Below, in pieces: positions 27,401-34,909 of a DNA stretch of 64,000 bases. Origin of the DNA: Ensifer sp. WSM1721 (lineage in GTDB: Bacteria > Pseudomonadota > Alphaproteobacteria > Rhizobiales > Rhizobiaceae); contig NZ_CP165782.1 in NCBI RefSeq assembly GCF_000513895.2, forward strand, positions 186,001 through 250,000, read 5' to 3'. A program made the translations under genes and the position numbers. The notes under the pieces are model-generated. The model was given only the letters and a program-made list of their open reading frames with translations, had not been told where the DNA came from and ran no database searches. Numbering within the stretch: position 1 is the first letter of the stretch; each line of letters opens with the position of its first letter.

Positions 27401-27938
27401 CGAAGACGATCGCGAAACAGGCGAGGAAGAGCGTGACCAGGAGCGGCAGGTCGATGAAGTTCTGGCCCGAGCCTATACCGTAGTCGCTCGTGTCGATCAT
27501 CGTGGCGACCGAACTCGAGACCGCCTTGAGCTGAAGCGCGATATAGGGAATGGCACCGACCAGCGAGATCAGCGCGACGATTGCCGCGACCGCCGGGTTC
27601 TTGCCGTAGCGTGCGGCTACGAAGTCGGCGACCGAGGTCAGCCTTTCGGTCTTGGCGAGCCGGACAATGCGGCGGATGAGCGGTATGCCGAGCGTGAACA
27701 TGAGGATCGGGCCGATGTAGATCCCGGTGAATTCGAGCCCGCGTTCGGCCGCAAGGCCGACGCCGCCGAAATAGGTCCACGACGTGCAGTAGATCGCAAG
27801 GCTCAGCGCATAGACGAGCGGCCGGCCCTTGCTGGCAATTTTGTTGCGTCTGGCTCGCCGGTCGCCATAGCTTGCGACTGCGAAGAGCAGCAGCAGATAG
27901 GCGAAGGCCGAGGCAAAAATGACCGAACCCGAAAGCAT
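24432..27938 (-). CDS. Hybrid histidine kinase with sodium/solute symporter sensor domain (CrbS-like)
   Basis: A 1168-residue membrane sensor. Residues 1-500 have thirteen or so membrane helices of the sodium:solute symporter family (VYALSLAIYCTSWTYFGGVG, ARYGKNPAVAAIVALISLVG). A PAS region follows near 650-740 (GIAVFDNANNLIIWNRRFREL), then a coiled coil, the dimerisation H-box GHDILQPLNAARL near 810, and the ATPase with VIQNLVSNAVKYT and GLGLGLSIVD. A C-terminal receiver has its Asp in AIVADYHLGDGTG near 1090. It is a transporter-fused kinase like CrbS/CbrA; whether it transports or only senses is open. The facing LuxR regulator is the likely partner. Confidence 0.93.
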   Translation of the reverse strand: MLSGSVIFASAFAYLLLLFAVASYGDRRARRNKIASKGRPLVYALSLAIYCTSWTYFGGVGLAAERGLEFTGIYIGPILMFTLGIPLIRRIVRLAKTERLTSVADFVAARYGKNPAVAAIVALISLVGAIPYIALQLKAVSSSVATMIDTSDYGIGSGQNFIDLPLLVTLFLACFAIVFGTRHTDATEHQDGLILAIAMESVVKLVAMLTVGIYIVFVLFEGPANLWAEAQQSPAVLSALEYQTPVARWILLIGLSAFGIIMLPRQFHVTVVENRTETELRTAGILFPLYLIAINLFVLPIAIAGVLTFSGSGNADLYLLALPLAGDVPLITLFTFIGGFSAATAMVIVASVALSIMVSNDIVMPVFLRRRLGTRGSLQEDMAGTLLNIRRTAIFVVLLLGYGYYRAADISAGLASLGLLSFAAIAQMAPALLGGLVWRQANARGAIAGMVSGFLVWAYVLFLPSLGGPDNSHIASTVLSFLFPFTELFSGPQSDPLVNATALSMLVNVAAYVLGSLTRAPKPLERFQAGVFITRRSRTERTFRGRKTKVTVRDLKTTIARYMGEERMQRSFHTYEQQSGRWLDDNTSADMALVHFSEQLLGSAIGSSSARLVLSLVLQRMDDTSSDTAWLLDQASEALQYNQDMLQTALSQMDQGIAVFDNANNLIIWNRRFRELLDLPEATGQVGFPLADIVAILARRGDIRKDEEKALIANFLTLDKPFLLELSGGERIIEVRTNAMPDKGIVTTYTDITQRVAADMALKQANETLELRVTERTGELTRVNRELAEARAAAEEANIGKTRFFAAAGHDILQPLNAARLYSSSLVERLGDSDNRALVQNIDSSLESVEAILGAVLDISRLDTGAMKPRLQSVPLNELLRRIETDFAPMARAKNIKLVVMPTSLTVRSDPNLLRRVIQNLVSNAVKYTLQGKVLVGVRRQGQTATVEVLDSGIGIPSSKFRTVFKEFARLDEGARTASGLGLGLSIVDRISRVLNHPVSLQSKPGKGTGFKVAVPLDTSAGERPKPQPVAAAKANDALTGLTVICIDNEPKILEGMALLLSGWGCVVTTAESLAACSEMGPDRLSVRPDAIVADYHLGDGTGIDAIARIRGLWDASIPALMVTADRTPEVRGAAERDGVSLQHKPVRPAAMRAWLTQLAATARAAAE

Positions 27939-28188
27939 GCCTCACTCCTCCGTAAGCCAGCATAGGGCAAGTCCATTTCGTTGGAAATTGCCGGCCCATC
28001 AGTCTTAAGTACAAGACTGGCAGCGCGTCGCCCGCCTCGCACGCAACAATGGCAGCAATCGGTTGGGTGCAATTTGACCGAAGACAAAGGCCGGTTCCAT
28101 CGCGCCGCCCTTTGGTCTAAATTTCTAACCAGCGGTTGCCGCGCGGCAGTGCTGCGATCATTCTTAACGGGGAGCCACGGAGAGAGGC

Positions 28189-28620
28189 ATGCTGAACGAA
28201 TTCAAGGAGTTTATCGCCCGCGGCAATGTGATGGATCTTGCCGTCGGCGTGATCATCGGCGCTGCCTTCAGCAAGATCGTTGATTCGGTCGTCAACGACC
28301 TCGTCATGCCGATCGTCGGCGCGCTCACCGGCGGCGGCTTCGACTTCTCGAATTATTTCCTGCCGCTCTCCGGCAATGTCACCGCGCCGACGCTTGCGGC
28401 CGCCCGCCAGCAGGGCGCGGTCTTCGCTTATGGCAACTTCATCACCGTGCTCATCAATTTCCTGATCCTTGCCTGGATCATCTTCCTCCTGATCAAGATC
28501 GTGAATCGCCTGCGTGCGTCAATCGAGAGGGAAAAGACGCCGGCGCCGGCTGCGCCGCCGCCGCAGGACGTCCTGTTGCTATCGGAAATTCGCGATCTCC
28601 TGAAGCAGCAGCGTGCCTGA
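28189..28620 (+). CDS. mscL: Large-conductance mechanosensitive channel
   Basis: A 143-residue pentameric channel protein that opens under hypo-osmotic stress. The first helix [20 protein letters not shown], split as [13 protein letters not shown] and [10 protein letters not shown], carries the pore-gate residues; the second helix is [21 protein letters not shown] charged C-terminal bundle ([13 protein letters not shown]) completes the protein. Length and order are standard. The ATG at 28189 follows GGAGAGAGGC. A RIME1-like repeat begins 11 bases after the stop and could act as its transcript end. Confidence 0.96.
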   Translation: MLNEFKEFIARGNVMDLAVGVIIGAAFSKIVDSVVNDLVMPIVGALTGGGFDFSNYFLPLSGNVTAPTLAAARQQGAVFAYGNFITVLINFLILAWIIFLLIKIVNRLRASIEREKTPAPAAPPPQDVLLLSEIRDLLKQQRA

Positions 28621-28631
28621 CACCACCGTCG

Positions 28632-28735
28632 CTACAGCGCCGTGCGTCTTTTCAGACACACAAAGGACGCTGTAGCACTTTGAATTGCTGCATGTTTTTA
28701 TCCTTAAATCGGCTACGATTTAAGGAAATATGCAG
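28632..28735 (+). repeat. RIME1-like intergenic mosaic element, copy 2
   Basis: Same two palindromes as copy 1: CTACAGCGC at 28632, its partner GCTGTAG ending at 28675, then CTGCATG at 28688 to TGCAG at 28735 with CCTTAAATCG and CGATTTAAGG inside. A few bases differ from copy 1 (GACACAC in place of GACGCAC), so the first palindrome is slightly decayed. It lies just after mscL. Confidence 0.8.
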
Positions 28736-28863
28736 TAGCGGGCCTGGCGTGGGCGTCGAGCAGCGGCACACATCACGGGAATCGATAAATAGGTCAGAGA
28801 AAATCGCGTGATCGACGACGTCAAAGCGTCTAGAAGCGGCGGGCGCTTCACTTCTTTGTTTTT

Positions 28864-28913
28864 ATGCATGTCGTTATTCCCAAAACCGCTGCGCACTTTT
28901 GGGCGACATGCAT
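28864..28913. repeat. Rhizobial intergenic palindrome before the aminotransferase gene
   Basis: Perfect 10-base arms ATGCATGTCG (28864-28873) and CGACATGCAT (28904-28913) enclose a second pair, CCCAAAA (28879-28885) and TTTTGGG (28897-28903). The same element lies at 35049-35093. The ribosome site AGGAG of the next gene begins immediately after it, so the palindrome sits in that gene's leader. Confidence 0.75.
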
Positions 28914-28929
28914 TAGGAGCCCGCCGACG

Positions 28930-30096
28930 ATGACGATCATGACCAGCCTCAGCCCCCGCGCCCTTTCGGCGCCCGAAAGCGGCATCGTCGAGGTGGTGAA
29001 CTATGCGCGCGGCCGCGAGGGACTTATTCCGCTCTGGGTCGGCGAGGGCGATCTTCCGACGCCGGACTTCGTCAGCCGCGCGGCGGCCGACGCGCTGATG
29101 GCCGGCGAGACCTTCTATACGTGGCAGCGCGGCATTCCGCCGTTGCGCGAAGCGCTGGTCCGCTATTACCAGCGCCGCTTTCAAAAGACGCTCTCGCCCG
29201 AGAATTTCTATGTGACCGGTTCGGGCATGCAGGCGATCAAGCTGGCGATCGAGGCGGTCGCCTCGCCCGGCGAGGAGATGGTGCTTTTGACCCCGGCCTG
29301 GCCGAACTTCGCGGCCGCGGCGGATCTCTCCGGCGTCCGCCCGGTCGCCGTGCCGCTCACATTCGAGAACGGCAAGTGGCAGCTCGATCTCGACCGTCTC
29401 GAGGCCGCGATCGGAGCGAAGACGCGGGCGCTCTTCATCAACACGCCGTCGAATCCGACGGGCTGGACAGCGACGCATGACGATCTGAAGGCCATTCTAT
29501 CGCTGGCGCGCAAGCATGGCATCTGGATCATCGCCGACGAGATCTACGCGCTCTACCACTATCTCGGCGGGCGGGCGCCGTCGTTCCTCGACGTCATGGA
29601 GGAGGATGATCGCATCCTCTTCGTCAACTCCTTTTCGAAGAACTGGTCGATGACCGGCTGGCGCGTCGGATGGATCGTCGCGCCGCCCCCGATGGGGCAG
29701 GTGCTCGAAAATCTGATTCAGTATTCGACTTCGGGCGTTGCGCAATTCATGCAGCGCGGCGCGGTTGTCGCCCTCGACGAGGGGGATGGCTTCGTCGACG
29801 AGAACGTCGCCAAGGCAAAGCGCAACCGCGATCTCCTCTGCGATGCGCTGATCGCGACCAATCGCGTCGAAACGCTCAAGCCCGACGGTGCGCTCTACGC
29901 TTTTCTGAAGATCGACGGCGTCACCGACTCCCGCCGTACGGCTCTCGACATCGTCGACAAGACCGGTGTCGGGCTCGCTCCGGGAACCGCCTTCGGCGAG
30001 GGCGGAGCGCTCTTCATGCGCGCCTGTTTTCTGCGGGATCCCGGCCAGATCGCGGAGGCCGCGGAGCGTCTTCGCACCTATATTCTCAGCCGCTGA
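28930..30096 (+). CDS. Pyridoxal-phosphate aminotransferase, class I/II
   Basis: A 388-residue fold-type I aminotransferase. The substrate loop GEGDLPTPDFV, the cofactor aspartate region WIIADEIYALYHYLGG, and the Schiff-base lysine in NSFSKNWSMTGWRVGW near residue 237 are all visible. The start is ATG 28930 (MTIMTSLSP) or the ATG three codons later; AGGAG lies 10 bases upstream. An upstream in-frame ATG at 28864 lies within a repeat and is rejected. The amino donor is not clear; aspartate or aromatic aminotransferases are the nearest general type. It is followed by galE after 158 bases. Confidence 0.9.
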   Translation: MTIMTSLSPRALSAPESGIVEVVNYARGREGLIPLWVGEGDLPTPDFVSRAAADALMAGETFYTWQRGIPPLREALVRYYQRRFQKTLSPENFYVTGSGMQAIKLAIEAVASPGEEMVLLTPAWPNFAAAADLSGVRPVAVPLTFENGKWQLDLDRLEAAIGAKTRALFINTPSNPTGWTATHDDLKAILSLARKHGIWIIADEIYALYHYLGGRAPSFLDVMEEDDRILFVNSFSKNWSMTGWRVGWIVAPPPMGQVLENLIQYSTSGVAQFMQRGAVVALDEGDGFVDENVAKAKRNRDLLCDALIATNRVETLKPDGALYAFLKIDGVTDSRRTALDIVDKTGVGLAPGTAFGEGGALFMRACFLRDPGQIAEAAERLRTYILSR

Positions 30097-30254
30097 CGAT
30101 CGATCGATAAGATTTAAGCGATCGAGGAGGCGGAGGCTTAACCACGGTACCGAGAATAGGTGGTCCTGACCGGCGAGAAGCGGTCCGATTTACCAATTCT
30201 GAAAGCAGCGCTCGGCTTTTCTCTTCCTATGTTTGATGGGATGGGAAGCGGCTA

Positions 30255-31289
30255 ATGGCCGTATTGGTGACGGGCGGGGCGGGTTATATCGGCAGCCACA
30301 TGGTGTGGTCCTTGCTTGACGCGGGCGAAGCCGTGGTGGTGCTCGATTTCCTGTCGACCGGCTTCCGCTGGGCTGTGGCACCGGAGGCGCGTTTCTATTT
30401 CGGCGATGTCGGCGACCGGGCGCTGCTTCAGCGAATCTTCGCCGAGAACGACATCGATGCGGTCGTGCATTTCGCCGGATCGGCGGTCGTGCCGGAATCG
30501 GTCGCCAGACCGCTTGCCTATTACGAAAACAACACGGCGAATACCCGCACGCTCATCGCTTCGACGATAGAGGCCGGCGTTCGCCACTTCGTCTTCTCCT
30601 CGACCGCCGCCGTCTATGGAACCCAGGACACGCCGGATCCGGTCAAGGAAACGGCGACCCTGCGCCCCGAGAGCCCCTACGGCCGCTCCAAGCTGATGTC
30701 GGAGATGATGCTGCACGATGCCGGCGCAGCGCATGACTTCAGCTTCGTGGCGCTGCGCTACTTCAACGTGGCGGGCGCCGACCCGCTCGGCCGTGCGGGA
30801 CAGTCGACGCTCGGCGCCACGCATCTGATCAAGATCGCCTGCGAAGCAGCCCTCGGCAAGCGCCGCAAGGTCGATGTGTTCGGGACCGACTACCCGACGG
30901 CGGACGGCACCGGCGTGCGCGACTATATCCACGTCAGCGACCTGGTGGCCGCCCATAGGAACGCCCTCCGATATCTTCGCCGCGGCGGCGAGCCGCTCGT
31001 CAGCAATTGCGGCTATGGGGAAGGCTTCTCGGTGCTCGAGGTTCTCGATGCCGTGCGGCAGGTTTCCGGTCGCGATTTTCCCGTCGATTACGCGCCCCGG
31101 CGCCCGGGCGACCCCGCGCAAGTGGTCGCGGATCCCACGGTCGCGCGGCTTAAGCTCGACTGGGTGCCGACCCACGCGAGCCTGGAACATATCGTCCAGA
31201 GCGCTTTCGACTGGGAGGGACATCTCGGCCGCAAGAACAGCTTCGACGACGACCATGAGAAAGACGGGCGGCTCGTCGCCAGCGACTGA
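30255..31289 (+). CDS. galE: UDP-glucose 4-epimerase
   Basis: A 344-residue short-chain-dehydrogenase-type epimerase converting UDP-glucose and UDP-galactose. The NAD motif is VLVTGGAGYIGSHMV at the start; FSSTAAVYG holds the catalytic Ser and SPYGRSKLMSE holds the Tyr-x-x-x-Lys pair near residues 142-146. RDYIHVSDLVAAH is the family's late signature. The UDP-galactose would feed surface polysaccharides, although no glycosyltransferase lies beside it. A related pSymB-type exoB gene may exist elsewhere, so this could be a second copy. Confidence 0.93.
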   Translation: MAVLVTGGAGYIGSHMVWSLLDAGEAVVVLDFLSTGFRWAVAPEARFYFGDVGDRALLQRIFAENDIDAVVHFAGSAVVPESVARPLAYYENNTANTRTLIASTIEAGVRHFVFSSTAAVYGTQDTPDPVKETATLRPESPYGRSKLMSEMMLHDAGAAHDFSFVALRYFNVAGADPLGRAGQSTLGATHLIKIACEAALGKRRKVDVFGTDYPTADGTGVRDYIHVSDLVAAHRNALRYLRRGGEPLVSNCGYGEGFSVLEVLDAVRQVSGRDFPVDYAPRRPGDPAQVVADPTVARLKLDWVPTHASLEHIVQSAFDWEGHLGRKNSFDDDHEKDGRLVASD

Positions 31290-31311
31290 AGCGCCCACGC
31301 AGCGAGGAATG

Positions 31312-31617
31312 TCAAGAATCGTCCTCGCCGAGCAGTTTGCGCTCATGTGCGATGGCATGCTCGATGAGCTCAGACCACAGGCGCTCGTAGAAGTCGGGTG
31401 CTAGACCGAGATCGATCGCATTCCGGCGGGCGTTTTCCCGGACCTCGGCGACGCGCGCGGGGATGTCCGCCTTCAGTTTCAACGGCCGCTTGATCTCGGC
31501 GGCACGCTCGATATAGCCCCAACGCTCGGCAAACAGCTCCATCAGTGCGCGGTCGAGCCGATCGATCTCGGCGCGCACGTCTGTCATGGTCGTGCATTCT
31601 GCGGGGGTTTTCTGCAT
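31312..31617 (-). CDS. Chorismate mutase, AroQ class
   Basis: A 101-residue all-helical enzyme converting chorismate to prephenate for phenylalanine and tyrosine. The pattern DVRAEIDRLDRALMELFAER, written here within the first helix (EIDRLDRALMELFAER), then AAEIKRPLKLKADIPARVAE and FYERLWSELIEHAIAHE fits stand-alone AroQ mutases with Arg/Lys/Glu active-site residues. The ATG at 31617 has GAGGAG eight bases upstream; an internal ATG ten codons later is possible. It converges with galE, with 22 bases between the stops. Confidence 0.9.
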   Translation of the reverse strand: MQKTPAECTTMTDVRAEIDRLDRALMELFAERWGYIERAAEIKRPLKLKADIPARVAEVRENARRNAIDLGLAPDFYERLWSELIEHAIAHERKLLGEDDS

Positions 31618-31770
31618 GTCCGGCTCCTCGCGCGGCGGCTTCGGGCCCCGGCGGTTCGTTCGGCCGCACTGCTAGCAAAGGGGAGACTGGCTGAGAAGGG
31701 GTAAAACGGCCGCAGCAAGTGAGACTCGGCTGCTTGTGCGGCGCTTTGCAGCGCACTTGTCGGCCTCACA

Positions 31771-31879
31771 TTCGTCATCCTCGGGCTTGACCCGAGGATC
31801 CAAGCACGGGCGACCAGAAGTGTGTCGCGTAGGACGGGTCTGGATTATGGATCCTCGGGTCAAGCCCGAGGATGACGAA
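31771..31879. repeat. Long inverted repeat with 32-base perfect arms
   Basis: The arm at 31771-31802 (starting TTCGTCATCCTCGGGCTTGA) is repeated exactly in reverse complement at 31848-31879, with a 45-base spacer. Within each arm CCTCGGG and CCCGAGG are themselves self-complementary. The sequence is a familiar intergenic repeat in alphaproteobacterial genomes; it is not flanked by a transposase gene. Confidence 0.85.
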
Positions 31880-32064
31880 AAACTAAAGTGATTGACGGCG
31901 TAACGTCGATAGTAGGCGGTGGCAGAGGCCTTCCAACATAGCCCGCTGGTCACCTCGGCGGGCGATCGCCTGCGGAGTAGGGTGCGGTCCTGTCTCCGGC
32001 GATCGCCTGCCGACGTGTAGGAAGATATTGCTTTCGCAAGCTTGAGCGGAGCTTTCTCTCCCTA

Positions 32065-32168
32065 CTGCATGTGTCCTTAAATCGTACCCGATTTAAGGAC
32101 AAAAACATGCAGCAATTCAAAGTGCTACAGCGTCCTTGGTGCGTCTGAAAAGACGCACGGCGCTGTAG
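32065..32168 (-). repeat. RIME1-like intergenic mosaic element, copy 3 (reverse orientation)
   Basis: Read on the minus strand this matches copies 1 and 2. CTGCATG at 32065 to CATGCAG (ends 32112) forms the CCTTAAATCG/CGATTTAAGG palindrome, and GCTACAGCG near 32124 to CGCTGTAG (ends 32168) forms the TGCGTCT palindrome. The intact TGCGTCTGAAAAGACGCA core marks it as well preserved. Confidence 0.8.
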
Positions 32169-32169
32169 A

Positions 32170-32258
32170 GCAATTCCAGGAAAAGTGTGTAACGGTTTTC
32201 TGTCCGGAATTGCGTCCTTTCAAAGGGTTAGATCATGAAACAACGAAATGATCTAACC
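32170..32258. repeat. Second palindromic element overlapping the cyd operon 3' end
   Basis: An imperfect palindrome with ends CAATTCC (32172) and GGAATTG (ends 32208) is followed by a perfect 11-base inverted repeat, GGTTAGATCAT (32226-32236) and ATGATCTAACC (32248-32258), with an 11-base loop. The second covers the stop codon of the small DUF2474 gene at 32253-32255, so it could serve as the operon's transcript end or stabiliser. Confidence 0.65.
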
Positions 32259-32366
32259 GCCGAGCACGAGCTTGATCGCCAGGCCGACGATGCTGACCGC
32301 GGCGACGCCCGCCGCCCAGAGGCCGACGAACCAGAGAAGCTTTCTCGCAAGCCCGTCCGAACGCAT
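32253..32366 (-). CDS. DUF2474/CydX-like small subunit of cytochrome bd oxidase
   Basis: A 37-residue single-helix membrane protein, reading MRSDGLARKLLWFVGLWAAG then VAAVSIVGLAIKLVLGG. Its ATG overlaps the TGA of cydB (TGATG), so it is the third gene of the oxidase operon. Short proteins in this position (CydX, YbgT, DUF2474) stabilise the heme-binding subunit of bd-type oxidases. The pattern LLWFVGLWAAGVAAV fits DUF2474, the version usual with cyanide-insensitive oxidases. It is below the size cut of many gene finders. Its stop codon falls inside a palindrome. Confidence 0.8.
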   Translation of the reverse strand: MRSDGLARKLLWFVGLWAAGVAAVSIVGLAIKLVLGG

Positions 32367-33370
32367 CAATGATAGCCCTCCTCCGGGTCGACCTTGCCGC
32401 GGAAGACCCAATAGGCATAGCCGGTATAGGCCAGGATAATTGGCACCAGCACGAGCGCGCCGACGAGCAGGAAGGCGAGGCTGTCGTCAGGAGCCGCAGC
32501 GTCCCAGATGGTCAGCGACGGCGGCACGATATAGGGATAGAAGCTGATGCCGATGCCGATATAGCCGAGCAGGAAGAAGCCGAGGGCGGCGAGGAAGGGC
32601 TGAACGTCGTGCCGCTCGCGAATGCCCTTGAGGAGCAGGTAAAGGCAGCCGAGGACCAGCAGCGGCACGATCAGGCTGAAGATAGCCGTCGGCCAGCCGA
32701 ACCAGCGCTCGAGGTAGACGGGCTCGAGGAACGGCGTCCAGAGGCTGACGATCCCCATGGCCGCGACCGTCGCGAAAGAGCATCTGAGCGCGATGCCGCG
32801 CGCGCGTTCGGCGAGATCGCCATGCGTCTTCATCGCCAGCCAGGTCGAGCCGAGCAGCGCGTAGCCGACGACGATCGCAATGCCCGTCACGATGGAAAAC
32901 GGCGTCAGCCAATCCCACCAGCCGCCGACATAGGCGCGGTTTTCGACCGGAATACCCTGGACCAATGCGCCGAGCGCCAGCCCTTGAGCGAAGGCCGCGA
33001 GCATCGAGCCGCCGGCAAAGGCCCAGTTCCACAGGAATTCGCCGCGCCGCGTGCGCCAGCGATATTCGAAGGCGACGCCGCGGAAGATGAGCCCGATGAG
33101 CATGGCGATGATCGGTGCGTAAAGTGCCGGCAGGACCGTCGCATAGGCGAGGGGAAACACCGCCATCAGGCCGCCTCCTCCGAGCACCAACCAGGTCTCG
33201 TTGCCATCCCAGACCGGGGCGACGGAGTTCATCATCACGTCGCGGTCGTGCTTCTCCGGGAACAGCGGGAAAAGAATGCCGACGCCGAGGTCGAAACCGT
33301 CGAGAACGACATAGGCGAGAACCGCAAAGGCGATCAGTGCCGCCCAGATAAACGGCAGATCAAAGTCCAT
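32366..33370 (-). CDS. cydB: Cytochrome bd-type quinol oxidase subunit II
   Basis: A 334-residue membrane protein with about eight helices, subunit II of the bd-type terminal oxidase. WAALIAFAVLAYVVLDGFDLG with GILFPLFPEKHDRDVMMNSV, followed by PVWDGNETWLVLGGGGLMAVFP, is the CydB signature. I place the start at the ATG 33370 because GGAGG lies six bases before it; an ATG four codons upstream is possible. It overlaps the cydA 3' end by 11 bases. The partners are cydA and the small DUF2474 gene. Confidence 0.95.
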   Translation of the reverse strand: MDFDLPFIWAALIAFAVLAYVVLDGFDLGVGILFPLFPEKHDRDVMMNSVAPVWDGNETWLVLGGGGLMAVFPLAYATVLPALYAPIIAMLIGLIFRGVAFEYRWRTRRGEFLWNWAFAGGSMLAAFAQGLALGALVQGIPVENRAYVGGWWDWLTPFSIVTGIAIVVGYALLGSTWLAMKTHGDLAERARGIALRCSFATVAAMGIVSLWTPFLEPVYLERWFGWPTAIFSLIVPLLVLGCLYLLLKGIRERHDVQPFLAALGFFLLGYIGIGISFYPYIVPPSLTIWDAAAPDDSLAFLLVGALVLVPIILAYTGYAYWVFRGKVDPEEGYH

Positions 33371-34775
33371 GATGGCCTCCATGGGGCTTGGCCGCTGCCG
33401 GGCCGGGGGTGACGCCGGCGGTTCGCAACGGTCCCTCGTCGAGTTCCGGCATCGTGTCGCGTGGCAGGCGCGCCATCAGCCGCAGGATGTAGAAGGTACC
33501 GGCGCCGAAGACGAGGAAATAGACGATGATGAAGGCGACGAGCGAAGCGCCGACGGCCGGGGCCCCGATCGGGGAGATCGAATCGGCCGTCAGCATGTGG
33601 CCGTAGATCGTATAGGGCTGGCGCCCGACCTCGGTGGTGATCCATCCGGCCAGCACTGCCGCGAAGCCCGCCGGTCCCATGAGCACTGCCGTGCGATGGA
33701 GCCAGACGCTCGTGCCGAGGGTGCCGCGATAACGACACCAGAGGCTCCAAAGCCCGATCCCGAGCATGGCGAAGCCGATCGCGACCATGACGCGGAAGGA
33801 CCAGAAGATGATAGGCACGGGAGGATGCAGCTGCTCGGGCACCGTATCGAGGCCGGCGAGCGGCGCATCGAGGTCGTGTTTCAGGATCAAGCTGCCGAGT
33901 TTCGGAATTTCAACGGCGTAGTCGATCCGTTGCTCGGCGGAGTTCGGGATGCCGAAAAGGATCAGCGGGGCGCCGTGCTGGTGGCTCTCATAGTGGCCCT
34001 CCATCGCCATGATCTTGGCCGGCTGGTGTTCCAGCGTGTTTAGACCGTGCTGGTCGCCGGCGAAGATCTGGATCGGCGCGACGATCGCCGCCATCCACAT
34101 GGCCATGGAGAACATGGTGCGCGCCCGCCGCGGCGCCGTGTTGCGCAGGAGGTGCCAGGCCCCGCAGGCGCCGACCACGAATGCCGTCGTCAGATAGGCC
34201 GCGAGCACCATGTGGACGAGCCGGTAGGGGAATGAGGGATTGAAGATCACCGCCGACCAATCGGCCGGAACGAACTGGCCGACGTCGTTCATGGAAAAGC
34301 CGGCCGGCGTCTGCATCCAGGAGTTCACGGCGAGGATCCACGTCGCCGATATCAGTGTGCCGAGGGCGACCATCGCCGTTGCCAGAAAGTGCAGTTGCTG
34401 GCCGACCCGGTTGAGCCCGAACAGCATGACGCCGAGGAAGCCGGCTTCGAGGAAGAAGGCCGTCAGCACCTCGTAACCCATGAGCGGACCGATGACCGGT
34501 CCCGCCTTGTCGGAAAACACGCTCCAGTTGGTGCCGAACTGGTACGACATCACGATGCCGGAGACGACGCCCATGCCGAAGGCGACTGCGAAGATGGTCT
34601 TCCAGAAGTTGAAGAGCTCCAGATAGACCCCATCCTTCTTCCAGAGCCAAAGCGCCTCCAGAACAGCGAGATAACTGGCAAGCCCGATGGAGAAGGCTGG
34701 AAAGATGATGTGGAACGAGACCGTGAAGGCGAATTGGATGCGTGCAAGCAGAGTTGCATCGAAGGCTTCAAACAC
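33360..34775 (-). CDS. cydA: Cytochrome bd-type quinol oxidase subunit I (cyanide-insensitive type)
   Basis: A 471-residue membrane oxidase subunit that carries the hemes and the quinol site and reduces oxygen at low tension without pumping protons. The N-terminal helix RIQFAFTVSFHIIFPAFSIG contains the high-spin heme ligand His, and MSYQFGTNWSVFSD and GYEVLTAFFLEAGFLGVMLFG are typical. The later GWITTEVGRQPYTIYGHMLT is the GRQPW-type motif. The length and short Q-loop put it with cyanide-insensitive oxidases (CIO) rather than E. coli CydA. An FNR/FixK-like site lies about 135 bases upstream. Confidence 0.94.
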   Translation of the reverse strand: MFEAFDATLLARIQFAFTVSFHIIFPAFSIGLASYLAVLEALWLWKKDGVYLELFNFWKTIFAVAFGMGVVSGIVMSYQFGTNWSVFSDKAGPVIGPLMGYEVLTAFFLEAGFLGVMLFGLNRVGQQLHFLATAMVALGTLISATWILAVNSWMQTPAGFSMNDVGQFVPADWSAVIFNPSFPYRLVHMVLAAYLTTAFVVGACGAWHLLRNTAPRRARTMFSMAMWMAAIVAPIQIFAGDQHGLNTLEHQPAKIMAMEGHYESHQHGAPLILFGIPNSAEQRIDYAVEIPKLGSLILKHDLDAPLAGLDTVPEQLHPPVPIIFWSFRVMVAIGFAMLGIGLWSLWCRYRGTLGTSVWLHRTAVLMGPAGFAAVLAGWITTEVGRQPYTIYGHMLTADSISPIGAPAVGASLVAFIIVYFLVFGAGTFYILRLMARLPRDTMPELDEGPLRTAGVTPGPAAAKPHGGHHGL

Positions 34776-34909
34776 GGCGCGATCCTTTCAGGCGGAGCCA
34801 TCAGGCGGGGTCTGAGCGCTAGATGGGATCCGTATTCCGCATCGCCGCCCATTGGCGCCGCTCGTCGCCGGCGCCGTCATTTCATCGTGTGATTGAATCT
34901 GATGCAAAA

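Larger units (their letters stand above)
31618..32252. other. Repeat-rich gene-poor region
   Basis: No convincing gene was found in this 635-base stretch. It holds a 32-base inverted repeat (31771-31879), two copies of GGCGATCGCCTGC near 31960 and 31998, a RIME1-like element in reverse orientation (32065-32168), and a second palindromic element (32170-32258). Chorismate mutase transcription starts at its left edge on the minus strand. Confidence 0.8.

Noticed and set aside
28864..28929. N-terminal extension of the aminotransferase from ATG 28864
   Set aside because: This stretch is a repeated intergenic palindrome also found at 35049, and the AGGAG site precedes the later ATG at 28930.
31958..32012. 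Two GGCGATCGCCTGC copies as a possible direct-repeat site
   Set aside because: Only two short copies occur, and GCGATCGC is a frequent GC-rich palindrome; nothing else supports an attachment or recombination site.
32233..32418. 61-codon minus-strand frame across the cydB end
   Set aside because: It is in a different frame from the CydX-like gene, has no hydrophobic helix and overlaps cydB; the overlapping 37-codon frame fits the family far better.
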